In this document: in pieces, positions 47,001-56,760 of the stretch | Layout of the letters: every line of letters starts with the position of its first letter | Numbering within the stretch: the first letter of the stretch is position 1 | Assembly: GCA_022559985.1 (NCBI GenBank) | Contig: JAFJTR010000087.1 | Coordinates: 60,131-124,130, forward strand | From: Parastagonospora avenae f. sp. tritici 18332-5 | Taxonomy: Eukaryota > Ascomycota > Dothideomycetes > Pleosporales > Phaeosphaeriaceae | DNA length: 64,000 bases | Direction: 5' to 3' | Notes under the pieces: generated by a model | The model's input: only the letters and a program-made list of their open reading frames with translations | What the model was told of the DNA's origin: nothing | Databases searched by the model: none | Position numbers and translations under genes: made by a program

Positions 47001-47387
47001 GTTGAGAAACCTTGTGCGCATCGTGAAGTTCTCGATTGGCGGTACTTCGTCATGGTGAGCAGGTAAGTGCTTATCGTCGTAGACGGGTTCTCCGTCTTCG
47101 CGAAAGAAGTTTGATCGAGGGCCACTGAGGAAGTCATTCGCGCCTATGTATACCAGGATGGAAAGGAAGCGCAATAATCGCCCATGTATTGTGTCGATGT
47201 CCGCTGGCTGTAGCACTGCTTTGAACAAAACGGTTTCAATTGTACCCTTGCCAGACCAGGCTTCTAAAATGTCCTCATAACAGACATAAGCGTCTGCAAG
47301 GCTGTGTGGGTTCTTCAGATGACCAGTAAGATAGTCTTGTATGTCGCGCCGAGCTTTTTGGTATTTGCATAAGTCGGAGCTGCTCAT
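44094..47387 (-). CDS. large divergent protein kinase with non-kinase C-terminal half
   Basis: About six exons, roughly 1,030 aa. N-terminal ~150-residue helical region (ILEAWSGKGTIETVL ... LVYIGANDFL), then a kinase domain. The Gly loop is ASGAYGTVDRVAI, the Lys is in WVACKRF, the catalytic loop is HMDLKPNNILI (Met replaces the Arg of HRD), then DFGIS, YQPPEV in place of APE, and KGDIWSFACIFSEAL. The C-terminal ~450 residues contain repeated beta-strand-like segments (VKVHDISLCPYGLRVAQL, RWKHLVLSGDKLVVWGK, LWEHRIVSDSTHIIKRG) that look like a beta-propeller without a recognisable WD motif. Convergent with the CorA-like gene, 182 bp apart. Start at 47387 (MSSSDLCKY). Confidence 0.8.
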
Positions 47388-48121
47388 GGTGCTATCGCCA
47401 AAAAGTTAGTTGGCCAAGTATGGTCGTGTGAGATGTTGAAGCACTGTAAGCTGGCCTGGAGAAGAGTGTTCGCAGCCTACATTTTGAGGTGCCCAGGGGG
47501 CCAGAACATCTCTTCCGTTTCGGGCATCGAGGCACGGAAGCGAGATAAGCAGTACGCCACGCTGACGGGATAAATTATCGTCTGCCTGTCTGCGCTTAGA
47601 GTTTGCCGCTGTTCGCGACGGCAGAATGTTGTTTGTGGTTGCGGCGCCTGTGGACCTCAGGTGATCATCGGAAGCGCTAGATTAACGTCCACAGGTTACG
47701 TGCTCCAGAAAGCCATAAAGTCACCTATTGTGACCCGAGACTCTTTTACATCAAAAGCTCACAGCGTTTACCCGTATCAAGAACCTCATCCTGAAACCTT
47801 TGCCGTCAACTAAACAGCGAGCGATTTGTGTAGTTCATGAGTTTCCAAAAATTATGGTCCTACCAAAACTTATGTAGGTAAATGGCCTTGGCCAAGTGTG
47901 TGGTTAGCAGCTTGTGGCTGTGCGTCAGCTTTCTTATCATAGGATCACTAGAGTCATCGAGAGAACTGCTGACATATACATTAGGTAACCTCGAAGGGAT
48001 TTAGCAATGGAGCCCCGCTCTAAACTTTCTCCAAAAATCATATTACGCAGGACAACTTCGCGTTCTCAAATGCACTCATCCAATAATCTCTCCAAACGCA
48101 ACATTCATAAATCTCTCCAAC
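47388..48121. promoter_or_regulatory. divergent intergenic region
   Basis: About 730 bp between the kinase start and a plus-strand small ORF. No gene or repeat recognised. Confidence 0.4.
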
Positions 48122-48592
48122 ATGCCCCCTGAGAACACTCACAATGCGACTGTCGACCTCAAACAGGAGAGCTCAGGCGCCCACTTAGACCTCCGCGACC
48201 ACGCAAAGGTGACAACCCCAAAAGACCCAACAGCACCCGAGGAACTACAAACCACTCAGGAATCACAAGCGGCTAGAGAATCGTATGAAGACTATATCAA
48301 GAATCTACCACCGCCATTTTGGCAGACCAAAACACCACAGACGAAAGCAGCGAACGACGAGGCGATCGCGGCCAGAATCAACGCTGTATGTGCGCCAGTA
48401 ACATCTGAGCAGCGCGAAGAAGATGAGCGTCTGAAAGCCAGGTCCTGGCGCGAGCGGTGGCATGATCGAAAGGCAAGACGAGAGGCTAGAGAAAAGAATG
48501 AGGATCCCGATTTGAGACCTGTAGAAAGGGGGAGCCGCGCACAGCTAAATGTCTTTGGTGTCAATACCAAGGAGAAGCGGCAGCGTCGGTGA
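48122..48592 (+). CDS. small hydrophilic hypothetical protein
   Basis: Single exon, 156 aa, no family recognised. Polar N-terminus, a short hydrophobic/Pro segment (YIKNLPPPFWQ), then a strongly charged helix (RSWRERWHDRKARREAREK) and a basic end (NTKEKRQRR). No signal peptide or TM segment. The composition and single clean frame favour a real gene. Confidence 0.5.
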   Translation: MPPENTHNATVDLKQESSGAHLDLRDHAKVTTPKDPTAPEELQTTQESQAARESYEDYIKNLPPPFWQTKTPQTKAANDEAIAARINAVCAPVTSEQREEDERLKARSWRERWHDRKARREAREKNEDPDLRPVERGSRAQLNVFGVNTKEKRQRR

Positions 48593-49328
48593 CGTATCTA
48601 CACAAGGAAGGTGCTGTAAATTACATAGGATATTACAGAACTACAAATGTAGACGGCTACAATATGCTCGTATCTCTATACCGATTCCTGCGTATGTATC
48701 AAATGAAATCGTGGTTCGCGCACCTGGCTTAGCAATATTCCTGATAGCCCCGGATTTTTGCCTCAAGGATGCAACAAATTGAAGTTCTTTGATACATTAA
48801 TAAGTCATGTTTATCAAAAACGTAGTGATTGCTCCAGGTCGACTGTTCACCGACCACGAATGATGACCGGAGCTGGTATCGAAGGGCGAAATCTGCCGTC
48901 CCATTCTGATCAAAGTCTGGTCATATCTTGCAGTCTTCATATTGCTTTCATCTGGAAGCCTTAAAAGCGACACAAAAAAACTATCTCTACGCATTGATCC
49001 TATGCTAGGTATGGGCGGATGTTATGCGTCCTCGATCTGGCCAATATTCCCTGAGGATCCTGAGCTCCTATCTCATCTACATCTCGAACAGCAGGTGGAA
49101 TGCTTCAGAGAGATCACTCAGTTCGAGATATTTAGCCATTTTCTTCGGAAATTCCCAATCCCCGTCCACGACCCCAGCCTCGCGAAAATCCTACATACCC
49201 AAGCTGTGTTGCAATTTACACATCACGGCCTACTGATCCTCAGGGCGACGGTTCTGGGGGATCAAGAAGTCAACATAGTATAGCCATGTGCATGAGACTT
49301 CAAGCGCTGGCTTGCGTCGCGCGAGGAC
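48593..49328. other. intergenic, weak ORF only
   Basis: A plus-strand frame from an ATG at 49002 to about 49283 (WPIFPEDPELLSHLHLEQQ) is open for 93 codons, but no family or splice evidence supports it. Confidence 0.35.
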
Positions 49329-49982
49329 TTACAGATCTTCCCAGATATCGCAGTCTACTATTCTGAACAGCGTGTAATCTTCGTCTTCCTCGCACATGCT
49401 GTCTCGGTGGCTGAACACGTACCTGTTATGTTTCGTGCGATAATGAGGCAGGATGACGAGATGAAGCCTTCGCAGCTGAGCCGCACTAGCGAGTGCATCT
49501 AAAGCGGCTGGAACCCACATGCTCGGGAAAAGGTCGACTCGGGGAGAGTTGGAACTCATAAGACAATTCTCAAGTGGTGTAGCTTTCGAGCAATCGCCAT
49601 AAGAGTCGTGTAAGAGCGCGCTTCGGGTGTAATCGAATGATGCGCTTATTGTAACCTCCTTTAGCTAGTCCAGGTTATGTTTTGTAAGCGCGGCCGTTAT
49701 ATCAGTGAGGTCAAGTTGTTCGCAGAACGAGAACTGATTCTCCCCGTAGAAGATCGCACGGCCTTCTCGATAGGTCTGTTTGCAGGTGCGCAGCAGATGG
49801 ATGACCACTTTGTCCTTCTTGTTCATGATCAACTTACTGCAATCATTCTTGATCTGGAACTTGCATTTGAGAGCGTGGCGGTATACCTCATTACGTAGTG
49901 CGGCAGGGAGGCTGAGGAAGTCGAATTGATCGGTCAATTCTTCGCCTGGTTGACAGGGACCAATAGATGCTACTTCTACCAT
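49329..49982 (-). pseudogene. F-box-like / 2EXR-type protein gene with one nonsense codon
   Basis: One frame of 218 codons is open on both sides of a single TAG at 49665-49667. The first part has the fungal F-box-like pattern FLSLPAALRNEVYRHAL and LLRTCKQTYREGRAIFYGEN. After the stop the frame continues naturally (LKEVTISASFDYTRSALLHD), then LRRLHLVILPHY. The stop replaces the Trp expected in DWLKEV, and corresponds to CCA to CTA on the plus strand. The end may be the TAA at 49329 or a splice donor (GTAAGT) overlapping it. A truncated 105-aa protein is still possible. Confidence 0.65.
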
Positions 49983-50727
49983 TCTTTGATGACTGGATGG
50001 TTCGAGGTTGAACGTGAGGTAGGGAGTTGGTTGTGTGCTGCAAATAGGTCGAGCACATTGTGCCGTAGAGATGGAATATATCCATGGGAGACTCTTCCAG
50101 GGCTAATCTTGGCAGTGAATCATAGCTGCAGCCTGAAGTGATCAGGCAACACAACGCCATTGTTCAGTGCTGGGCCGTAAGGATTAAGCTGTGAAAGAAA
50201 CCCAAGTGATTTGAGGGAAGGTAGCCATCTCGTAAAGAAACTCTTGTATTTCGAGGCAACCGAGTATCAACAAAGGTCATCGAGTCCGCAATCTCCCTTC
50301 TCTTGAGTTTTGACCATGTCCCATCGAACATACAACCCGAACAGGCAGCCTGATTGAGGCCATCTTGCGCCTCCTTACATTGTGAGGTCAATCCGTTATC
50401 AGTCTTGTGTGTTTCGAGCATGTATACTGGTAGCACATTAGCAAGCTGCAAATCCGACTCGACCAACAGTGCTGTACCCGGCATTTTATTTTCACTCCAC
50501 AGTGAAGAGCAGCCGCGAGAACATTGTACTTGCACATTGCTACCTTGTGACCCAATGAGATCTCATAATGACGTCAATCCTGCGTATTAGTCACAACATG
50601 CTTGTATTCTGATATATATCACTTTTACACGTTCCAGCAAATACACCATCTTGAATCATAGTGCTAAGGGTCTTCACTCACCAAGCCAACACTGCTGCTT
50701 TCGGCGTTCGGACAAACCGATTACATC
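49983..50727. other. intergenic
   Basis: About 745 bp. A minus-strand frame at 50164-50535 is open but has no recognisable family, and its sequence is not convincing. Confidence 0.4.
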
Positions 50728-51519
50728 ATGGATTCGCTACCCGTTAGCAACAAGACTGTCGGCGAGCCAGAGAGCGTGACCAACAAGACACTTGAGACCG
50801 GAGCTGGAGGTGTGCAGGTGAAGTTCTTGATTATCTCCTGGCTCTTCCACATATGCTAACACCACGCAGAACTTTGCGCCCGTCAAAAGGATCTGCGCTC
50901 ACCTGAATGCCTTCCATGCCTACGCCCACGAGCCCAAGCGTGACGCCGTGGAGACAAACCACTACTGCGCCCACCTCAACGACGACGTTCGCCAATGCAT
51001 CCTCTACGACTCGCCAGAACAGCCAGCTCGCATCGTCGGCATCGGTACATTTCTTCCACCTCTGAATTCTCTTCACATCGCTGACAGCCTCCAGAGTACA
51101 TGATAACCCCCAAACTCTACGCCACGCTCGACGCCACAGAGCAGAAACTCTGGCACTCCCACGTCTTCGAAGTGAAATCCGGAATGCTAATCATGCCCAA
51201 GCCATCGGCGATTCCAGAAGCCGTGTGGGAAGTCGCCGAAAACAAGGAGATGGAAGAAGTCGTCCATTTGTACGGTAAAGTCTATCATCTCTGGCAGACG
51301 GACCACGGCGACAAGTTGCCTCTGGGCGAACCGCAGTTGATGACGAGTTATACGAGCGCGGAGCAGATGCCGAGGTTTGAGGAGAGATTGAGGGATAGGG
51401 ATCAGAGGTTTGAGACAAGCTCACAGAGGAAGAAGGAGGTTAGGGAGTATATCGAGGAGCCGAGGATTCATGAGAATGCTGACGCGACGTGGGCGAAGGG
51501 CGGACATGGACATGCTTGA
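50728..51519 (+). CDS. DUF1264 / oil-body-associated-protein-like (OBAP)
   Basis: Three exons (50728-50817, 50870-51044, 51095-51519), 229 aa. Diagnostic family blocks: RICAHLNAFHAYAHEPKR, VETNHYCAHLNDDVRQCILY, EYMITPKLYATL, LWHSHVFEVKSGMLIMPKP and VYHLWQTDHGDKLPLGEPQL. Plant OBAP1 homologues associate with oil bodies; the biochemical role in fungi is unknown. The first intron has a CTAAC branch site. Length is normal for the family. Confidence 0.9.
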
Positions 51520-51660
51520 GTGGGGCAATTGTCTTCTTCGTCAGCTCGGGTATTTACTGTTCATAGGTATTTCGGGCTGAAGATTGGTGAGGGCGTGGTC
51601 GTGTATCGTTCCTGCCCGTTTCGGAAGGCACGATGACCTTCTCAGTACCACCATACCACC

Positions 51661-52378
51661 TCATGACTTTTGCGCATCCTGCACCTCTTGAATCACCACG
51701 CCATCCTTTGTACCTGGACGCCCCATCAGCTTGCCAAGAACATCCTTTTCTGTGCTGTCATCTCCCATTTCTTCGTCGCTGTCGCTCGCAGAGCCATCGT
51801 CGGCATTCGGGCCTTTTTCTTCGAGTACGCCGAGTCCGAGGTCCTGCGGTATTGTCAGATACTACTTCGGCCGAGAGCCACATACTACTTACCATCTCAA
51901 TGTACTGCTCGGGTTCTTCAGCATCTGTCATATCGATCTCTCTGCCCTTCAATGTGCCGGCCTTCCTCTGCGCCTCTAACTCATCGTTGGCAGCCTTGAG
52001 TTGCGGCAGAAAGTCCTTCAGGAAGTCGCGTATATCCGGACCCAGCTCTTTTTTGTCCAGCTTCATCGTGGGCTTCTTCCCTTGGCCGGCGCGCAGATTC
52101 ACGACGCCATTGCTTCCTTTGGGTTCGTGTAGCTCTGCATCTGACGCTGCATCTTCTTCATCTTCGTCCTCACTCGAGCTGTCCGAGCTTGGCTCTTCAC
52201 TCGATTCCGCGAGCTCGCTGTCGCTGTCTGAGCCGAAGTCGCTGGCTACTGTGGAATCGTCGGCAGCGCTGGTGGACGCAAGTGCAGACTCTTCCGAGAT
52301 TGAGGGATCGGAGCTGGCGTCTGCCTCGAACCGCACGCGTTTGCGCCGATGCGCTAATGGTTCTTTGGTACCGGACAT
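51661..52378 (-). CDS. NOPCHAP1-like nucleolar-protein chaperone (DUF4598)
   Basis: Two exons separated by an intron at about 51840-51894, roughly 220 aa. N-terminal basic patch (HRRKRVRF), then a long Ser/Asp/Glu-rich acidic stretch. The conserved core is DIRDFLKDFLPQLKAANDEL followed by EPEQYIEMDLGLGVLEEK, and the end is acidic (EVQDAQKS). NOPCHAP1 (C12orf45) helps assemble box C/D snoRNPs with R2TP. The core motif supports the family; the role is inferred. Confidence 0.8.
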
Positions 52379-53560
52379 GGCGGGAGATGCACTTGCACAA
52401 GAAGATAGGAGGATATGCGGCGAGTTTTAAGTTAGTCAGGAGATATCTCAAACGTTCATTAAGTGCGTTTTATACTTGTGGTGGAGAAATTCATGAAGAT
52501 CAAAAAAGTTTGGAAAGCCACGGTTTTCGGCGGTCCGGTCCCGAACTTGCGTTACGTCACCGCAGCGAAGTCCAAAGTCAGACCTGACTGCATATGCGGC
52601 TGCAGCGAGCAAATTTTGCCAGGGACACATAGCCAACGAGTTCCCGTATCTCGAAAGGCCTAATCTACGGCCCGCAGCATTCGTTGCGGGGGCCAAGGCG
52701 CCATCGCGTGGTGTTTGGCTTCTCGGCCTCAGGCAACACGAGTAGCGTAGCCTCTTGTTGGTGTCAGCAGGGGTCGTGAAACGGCCTCTTGAAACACCAG
52801 AGCGGGCGGCTGCAGGACGACGCACTGCTGACTTGTACGGACCGGGCATCAACCTTTAAGAACTCCAGCTGGCCCAAATTGTTCCAACCTCACCTCTTCG
52901 ACGATAGCCCTCATTTCTCGCCCCTCGACTTGTTCGACATCTCCCGATTGCCCCACGTTCGTAACTGGAACATCTACGTGACCAATACGCAAGCATTAGT
53001 CGATCCAGCCACGGGATCTTCAATAGTAAACATAATAGGTATGTAGAGAGCAGGCACATTCATGATGTCTTCCTGTTCTACATTTTCATCCCCTCTTGCC
53101 CTTGCAGCTGGCATAGCCAACTCGCATTTGCAACCTCCGATATCTACATCACAAGACCGGAGACTACCCCAAACCTATCAGCCCTCCCTTATTTCCCTAC
53201 CAGCACACGGCCGTCCAGTTCGCACTTCAATGTCACATGGCACCGCCGCATGGCGCTGTGCTTCTCTGTTTGCCCCTTCACCAACACATTCACACATTCA
53301 CCTTCACCGACGGCGCATGCACTGCTATTGTATGCACTGCTATTGTAGAGCGGTGAACAATAGCGACCGCTCCTATTGTAGGCAGTAGCTATTGTTCACT
53401 TTCATTCACCGGAGGGGCTGGGGATATGAAACTCTTACAGACGCCGCCACCTTCCTCTCCTTGACCACATCCATATCACGCACACTATCCATAAATCTTC
53501 CCACTCTCTATTTCACATCCCATCTACCATTTCCTTCACAAATCCTACACATCCACCACC
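52379..53560. promoter_or_regulatory. divergent region, NOPCHAP1-like / eIF4E-family
   Basis: Nearly 1.2 kb without a credible gene, between divergent start codons. It contains the CTATTGT motif block at 53317-53399 on the eIF4E side. Confidence 0.5.
53317..53399. promoter_or_regulatory. CTATTGT/ACAATAG cluster with tandem repeat and 12-bp hairpin
   Basis: A 15-bp unit (ATGCACTGCTATTGT) is perfectly duplicated in tandem at 53317-53346. It is followed by a 12-bp perfect inverted repeat, GTGAACAATAGC at 53353-53364 and GCTATTGTTCAC at 53388-53399. The heptamer CTATTGT or its complement occurs at 53325, 53340, 53357, 53373 and 53389. AACAATAG fits the minor-groove core recognised by SOX/SRY-type HMG-box factors, a class that includes fungal mating-type regulators. 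The block lies about 160-245 bp before the start codon. Function is inferred. Confidence 0.6.
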
Positions 53561-54747
53561 ATGTCTGAAGTCGCCCGTCTCCACGCACTGCTCGAAGCCT
53601 CTGCTGCACGCAATGCTTACCACAACAAGGCCCTCGCAGAGGATATCTCGTCTTACGTTCCCTCGCGCAAACAAGCCAAGGTCGTCGGCACCGCAAATCC
53701 TTGCGTGGCAGTCTCCAGAAACCTCCTAGAAGCCCTCCAAGAAGCCACCAAGCACGGCTTCCCCAAGCGTGGTGCTCTCCCGAGTCCTGAAGTCGGTGCT
53801 GGCGTGAAGAGGATCATCGACCTTCTCAAGGTTCCGTCCGTCGTTGCTCCTGGTTCTCAGTCCAAGGAGACCGCCCAAGACCTCACCAACGACGTTGCAG
53901 TCAAGAACTGCAAGCGCATCCTCGCCGCCCACTGCAACGCCGCAGAGCTCAAGATCATCGCCAAATCCCTCGGCGCTACCATTCCCTCTCCCGCCATGGC
54001 CGGTCGCTTCCCGGTGCTCAGCACCTCCGACCTCCCTCCCGCCACAGCAGAAGAGCAGTCGGCCACCGCATCTCCCGCGCGTGGCACCGCCATGCTCAAC
54101 TCCATCTTCAAGTCCGTGCGCGTCCCCGAGTTCCGCCACAAGTGGATGTTCTGGGCCGAGAAGGGCCAGCAAGCGACTCCGAAAGACAAGTCGGCGTCGT
54201 CTGAGGAGTACGCTTCGCGGCCCAAGCCTCTCGGTGACCAGATCATCAGCGTCAAGGAGTTCTACCAGCACTTCAACAACATCCCGGTTGAGAGTCTCAA
54301 GCTGCGAGACTCAATACACCTCTTCCATCTGGGCGTGAAGCCTGTTTGGGAAGACCCACGCAACACGCGTGGCGGGGCTTGGTACTTCAAGATCCCCAAG
54401 GACGTCGCGGCGCAGTTCTGGCACGAGATGTGTCTGCTTGCTGTCGGTGATGGGCTGCAGGGTGCCGTTGAGACCAAGCGAGCTTGTAAGTCACTTTGCC
54501 TTCTATTTCTACCCCACCCACTAACATCTCGCTAGCTTTCAACGACGACATCTGCGGCATCTCCTACTCGGTCCGCTGGAACGCCGTCCAGATCGCGGTC
54601 TGGAACCGAGACGCAGAGAACGAGGCCGGCAGGGAGAAGCTGCTGAAGGTCATTCTCGAGCAGCTTTCGGAAGAGCTTGTGCCAAAGAAGGAAGACAGCT
54701 ACTGGTACAAGGCGCACAAGGAGCACAAGGGGTTCATCGAGCAGTAG
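53561..54747 (+). CDS. eIF4E-family cap-binding protein with N-terminal extension
   Basis: Two exons (53561-54485, 54536-54747) give 378 aa. Residues 1 to about 185 are an Ala-rich extension without known domain. The IF4E fold follows: HKWMFWAEKGQ, SVKEFYQHFNNIPVE, HLFHLGVKPVWEDPRNTRGG, AWYFKIPKDVAAQFWHEMCL, then GISYSVRWNAVQIAVWNRD. The two cap-stacking positions are Trp in WMFW and Trp in VWED, and the downstream Trp (VWN) contacts the methyl group. The length and extension differ from canonical eIF4E (about 220-240 aa), so it may be a 4EHP-like or specialised paralogue. Confidence 0.88.
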
Positions 54748-55199
54748 CTGGCTTTCTTCGGAGGTAGAGTTGGAGTAGATAGACAAACAGGGTTGGTGCA
54801 TTTGAAGCATTTGACTCCACGAATACAATATACTGACAATCACTTCTCATGTGTTCTCGCGCGACATTCCTTCTGCCCATCAATCTTTGCTATAGCTCTT
54901 GTCGTATTGCAACATGATAGCAATGTCCAAGGCAGCTTACAGGGTTCATCTGTAGTCGACTGAAAAACTCCCTGAGAAAACATTAAACTAGCAACATGTC
55001 TCTAACAGGATTCGAAAGTCTCCCAGCGCGCTCAACATGTTCACAAAATGCAAGTGGTGATGCTCAGCCTCCAACCAATCAGCGCCCACCATGTCCGCAT
55101 AAGCACAGACCACCTAACCTTCCATGACATGCATCATTTTCCACCACCACCACTTAATCGCCTCACGACACTACAACATCTCCGCACCACACACCCACA
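54748..55199. other. eIF4E-family 3' flank and prohibitin promoter
   Basis: About 450 bp, no gene. Nothing specific recognised. Confidence 0.5.
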
Positions 55200-56140
55200 A
55201 TGGCCGCCCTGCCCGCCTCCCTCTTCCGCTGGGCCGTTCCCGCCGCCATCGGCGCCTCGGTAATCCAATCCTCCATCTACGACGTCAAAGGCGGCACGCG
55301 GGCCGTCATCTTCGACCGAGTGTCCGGTGTAAAAGAGACGGTCGTCAACGAGGGCACACATTTCCTGGTCCCGTGGCTGCAGAGGGCGATTGTGTATGAT
55401 GTGCGCACGAGGCCGCGGAATATCAGTACCACCACGGGCAGTAAGGATTTGCAAATGGTTACGTTGACGCTGAGGGTGTTGCATCGGCCGGAGGTTAAGA
55501 TGTTGCCCAAGATTTATCAGGTGTGTATTCATTCCACCCACTACCCTAATTCCTACATGACATACAGACGAGTGTGAAGGGAATCATGCGGCAATCGACT
55601 AACCTATATATTACGTAGAACCTCGGCCTCGACTACGACGAGCGCGTGCTCCCCTCCATCGGCAACGAAGTCCTCAAAGCAATCGTCGCGCAATTCGACG
55701 CCGCAGAGCTTATCACCCAGCGCGAAGCCGTCTCCAACCGCATCCGCACCGACCTGCTCAAGCGCGCCAACGAATTCAACATCGCCCTCGAAGACGTGTC
55801 CATCACGCACATGACCTTCGGCAAGGAATTCACCAAGGCGGTTGAGGAGAAGCAAATCGCGCAGCAGGAGGCGGAGCGCGCGCGCTTCATCGTCGAGAAG
55901 GCCGAGCAGGAGCGCCAGGCGAATGTTATCCGCGCGGAGGGTGAGGCCGAGGCCGCGGATACGATTAGTAAGGCGGTGCAGAAGAGTGGCGATGGGCTTG
56001 TTTTGATCAGGCGGATTGAGACGCAGAAGGACGTTGCGCAGTTGTTGGCGAGGAATCCGAATATTAGCTACTTGCCGGGAGGTGGTTCGGGTGAGGGAGG
56101 CAAGGGTGGAGGCAGCTTCTTGCTGGGGTTGAGGAACTAG
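55200..56140 (+). CDS. phb1: prohibitin 1, inner mitochondrial membrane
   Basis: Forms ring complexes with prohibitin 2 in the inner mitochondrial membrane, supporting m-AAA protease control and cristae. Two exons (55200-55520, 55619-56140), 280 aa, the standard length. N-terminal hydrophobic anchor (LFRWAVPAAIGASVIQSSIY). SPFH/PHB domain: GGTRAVIFDRVSGV, VYDVRTRPRNISTTTGSKDL, LDYDERVLPSIGNEVLKAIV. A coiled-coil segment (EEKQIAQQEAERARFIVEKA) and a Gly-rich C-terminus follow. Confidence 0.96.
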
Positions 56141-56437
56141 GTGGAGACAAAGGAAGGAAAATGAAGCAGCAGTGAGTGCTGCGAGATGATGTGTACTTTT
56201 AGGAGGAATGGCATGGATTACACTTCTCTGCTAGGAATGAGCATGTCTACTCTTACTTTGCGCGTGGATGTGATGATTGGTACTGGCCTGCAAATTGATT
56301 GCGAGCATGCTATATCCCGCAAGGTCAACATGCGCGGCTAGCAAATCGGTTGCATATTTCCATCATGAGCTGCTGGCATAGCAGGTCCTTGACTGGGCCC
56401 TACCTGTTGTGCGCAGCCATTTTTCTCTTTTCTTTCT

Positions 56438-56760
56438 TCACTCAATCCCAACATGTCTATTTAGCGAATGGACGGCATTACTTTTTCGCACTATTCGCAT
56501 ATGCAGACTTCCATTGGGCTCTGTTTGTCGCGAAACGGTGTCTAGCTCTTTTCCTGACGCTTCGCGAATGAGTTCATACGTTAGTAATGCCATTCGATCC
56601 GTGTAGTCTTGGGCATTAGGAACAGCCAGTTGTTCGAATTGTTGAACGCCTGGGTTCCCGTTCAAACGCGGCGATTGTTCAGGTAATGTGCCGTTGCTGT
56701 GGACTGTTGTTAGTTCCTGCGACTTGATCAGTTCTTCGCGCTAATGCTGCTTGTGTGACA
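56438..56760 (-). CDS. candidate exon of an unrecognised gene
   Basis: A frame open from a possible acceptor near 56745 to a stop at 56438 encodes about 105 residues, including PNAQDYTDRMALLTYELI and REASGKELDTVSRQ, which look like a helical protein. No upstream exon could be identified and no family is recognised. Confidence 0.25.

Noticed and set aside
50164..50535. 123-codon minus-strand frame
   Set aside because: Sequence not protein-like across its length and no homologous family recognised; listed only as intergenic.
53726..54271. 181-codon minus-strand frame
   Set aside because: Antisense of the eIF4E-family gene.
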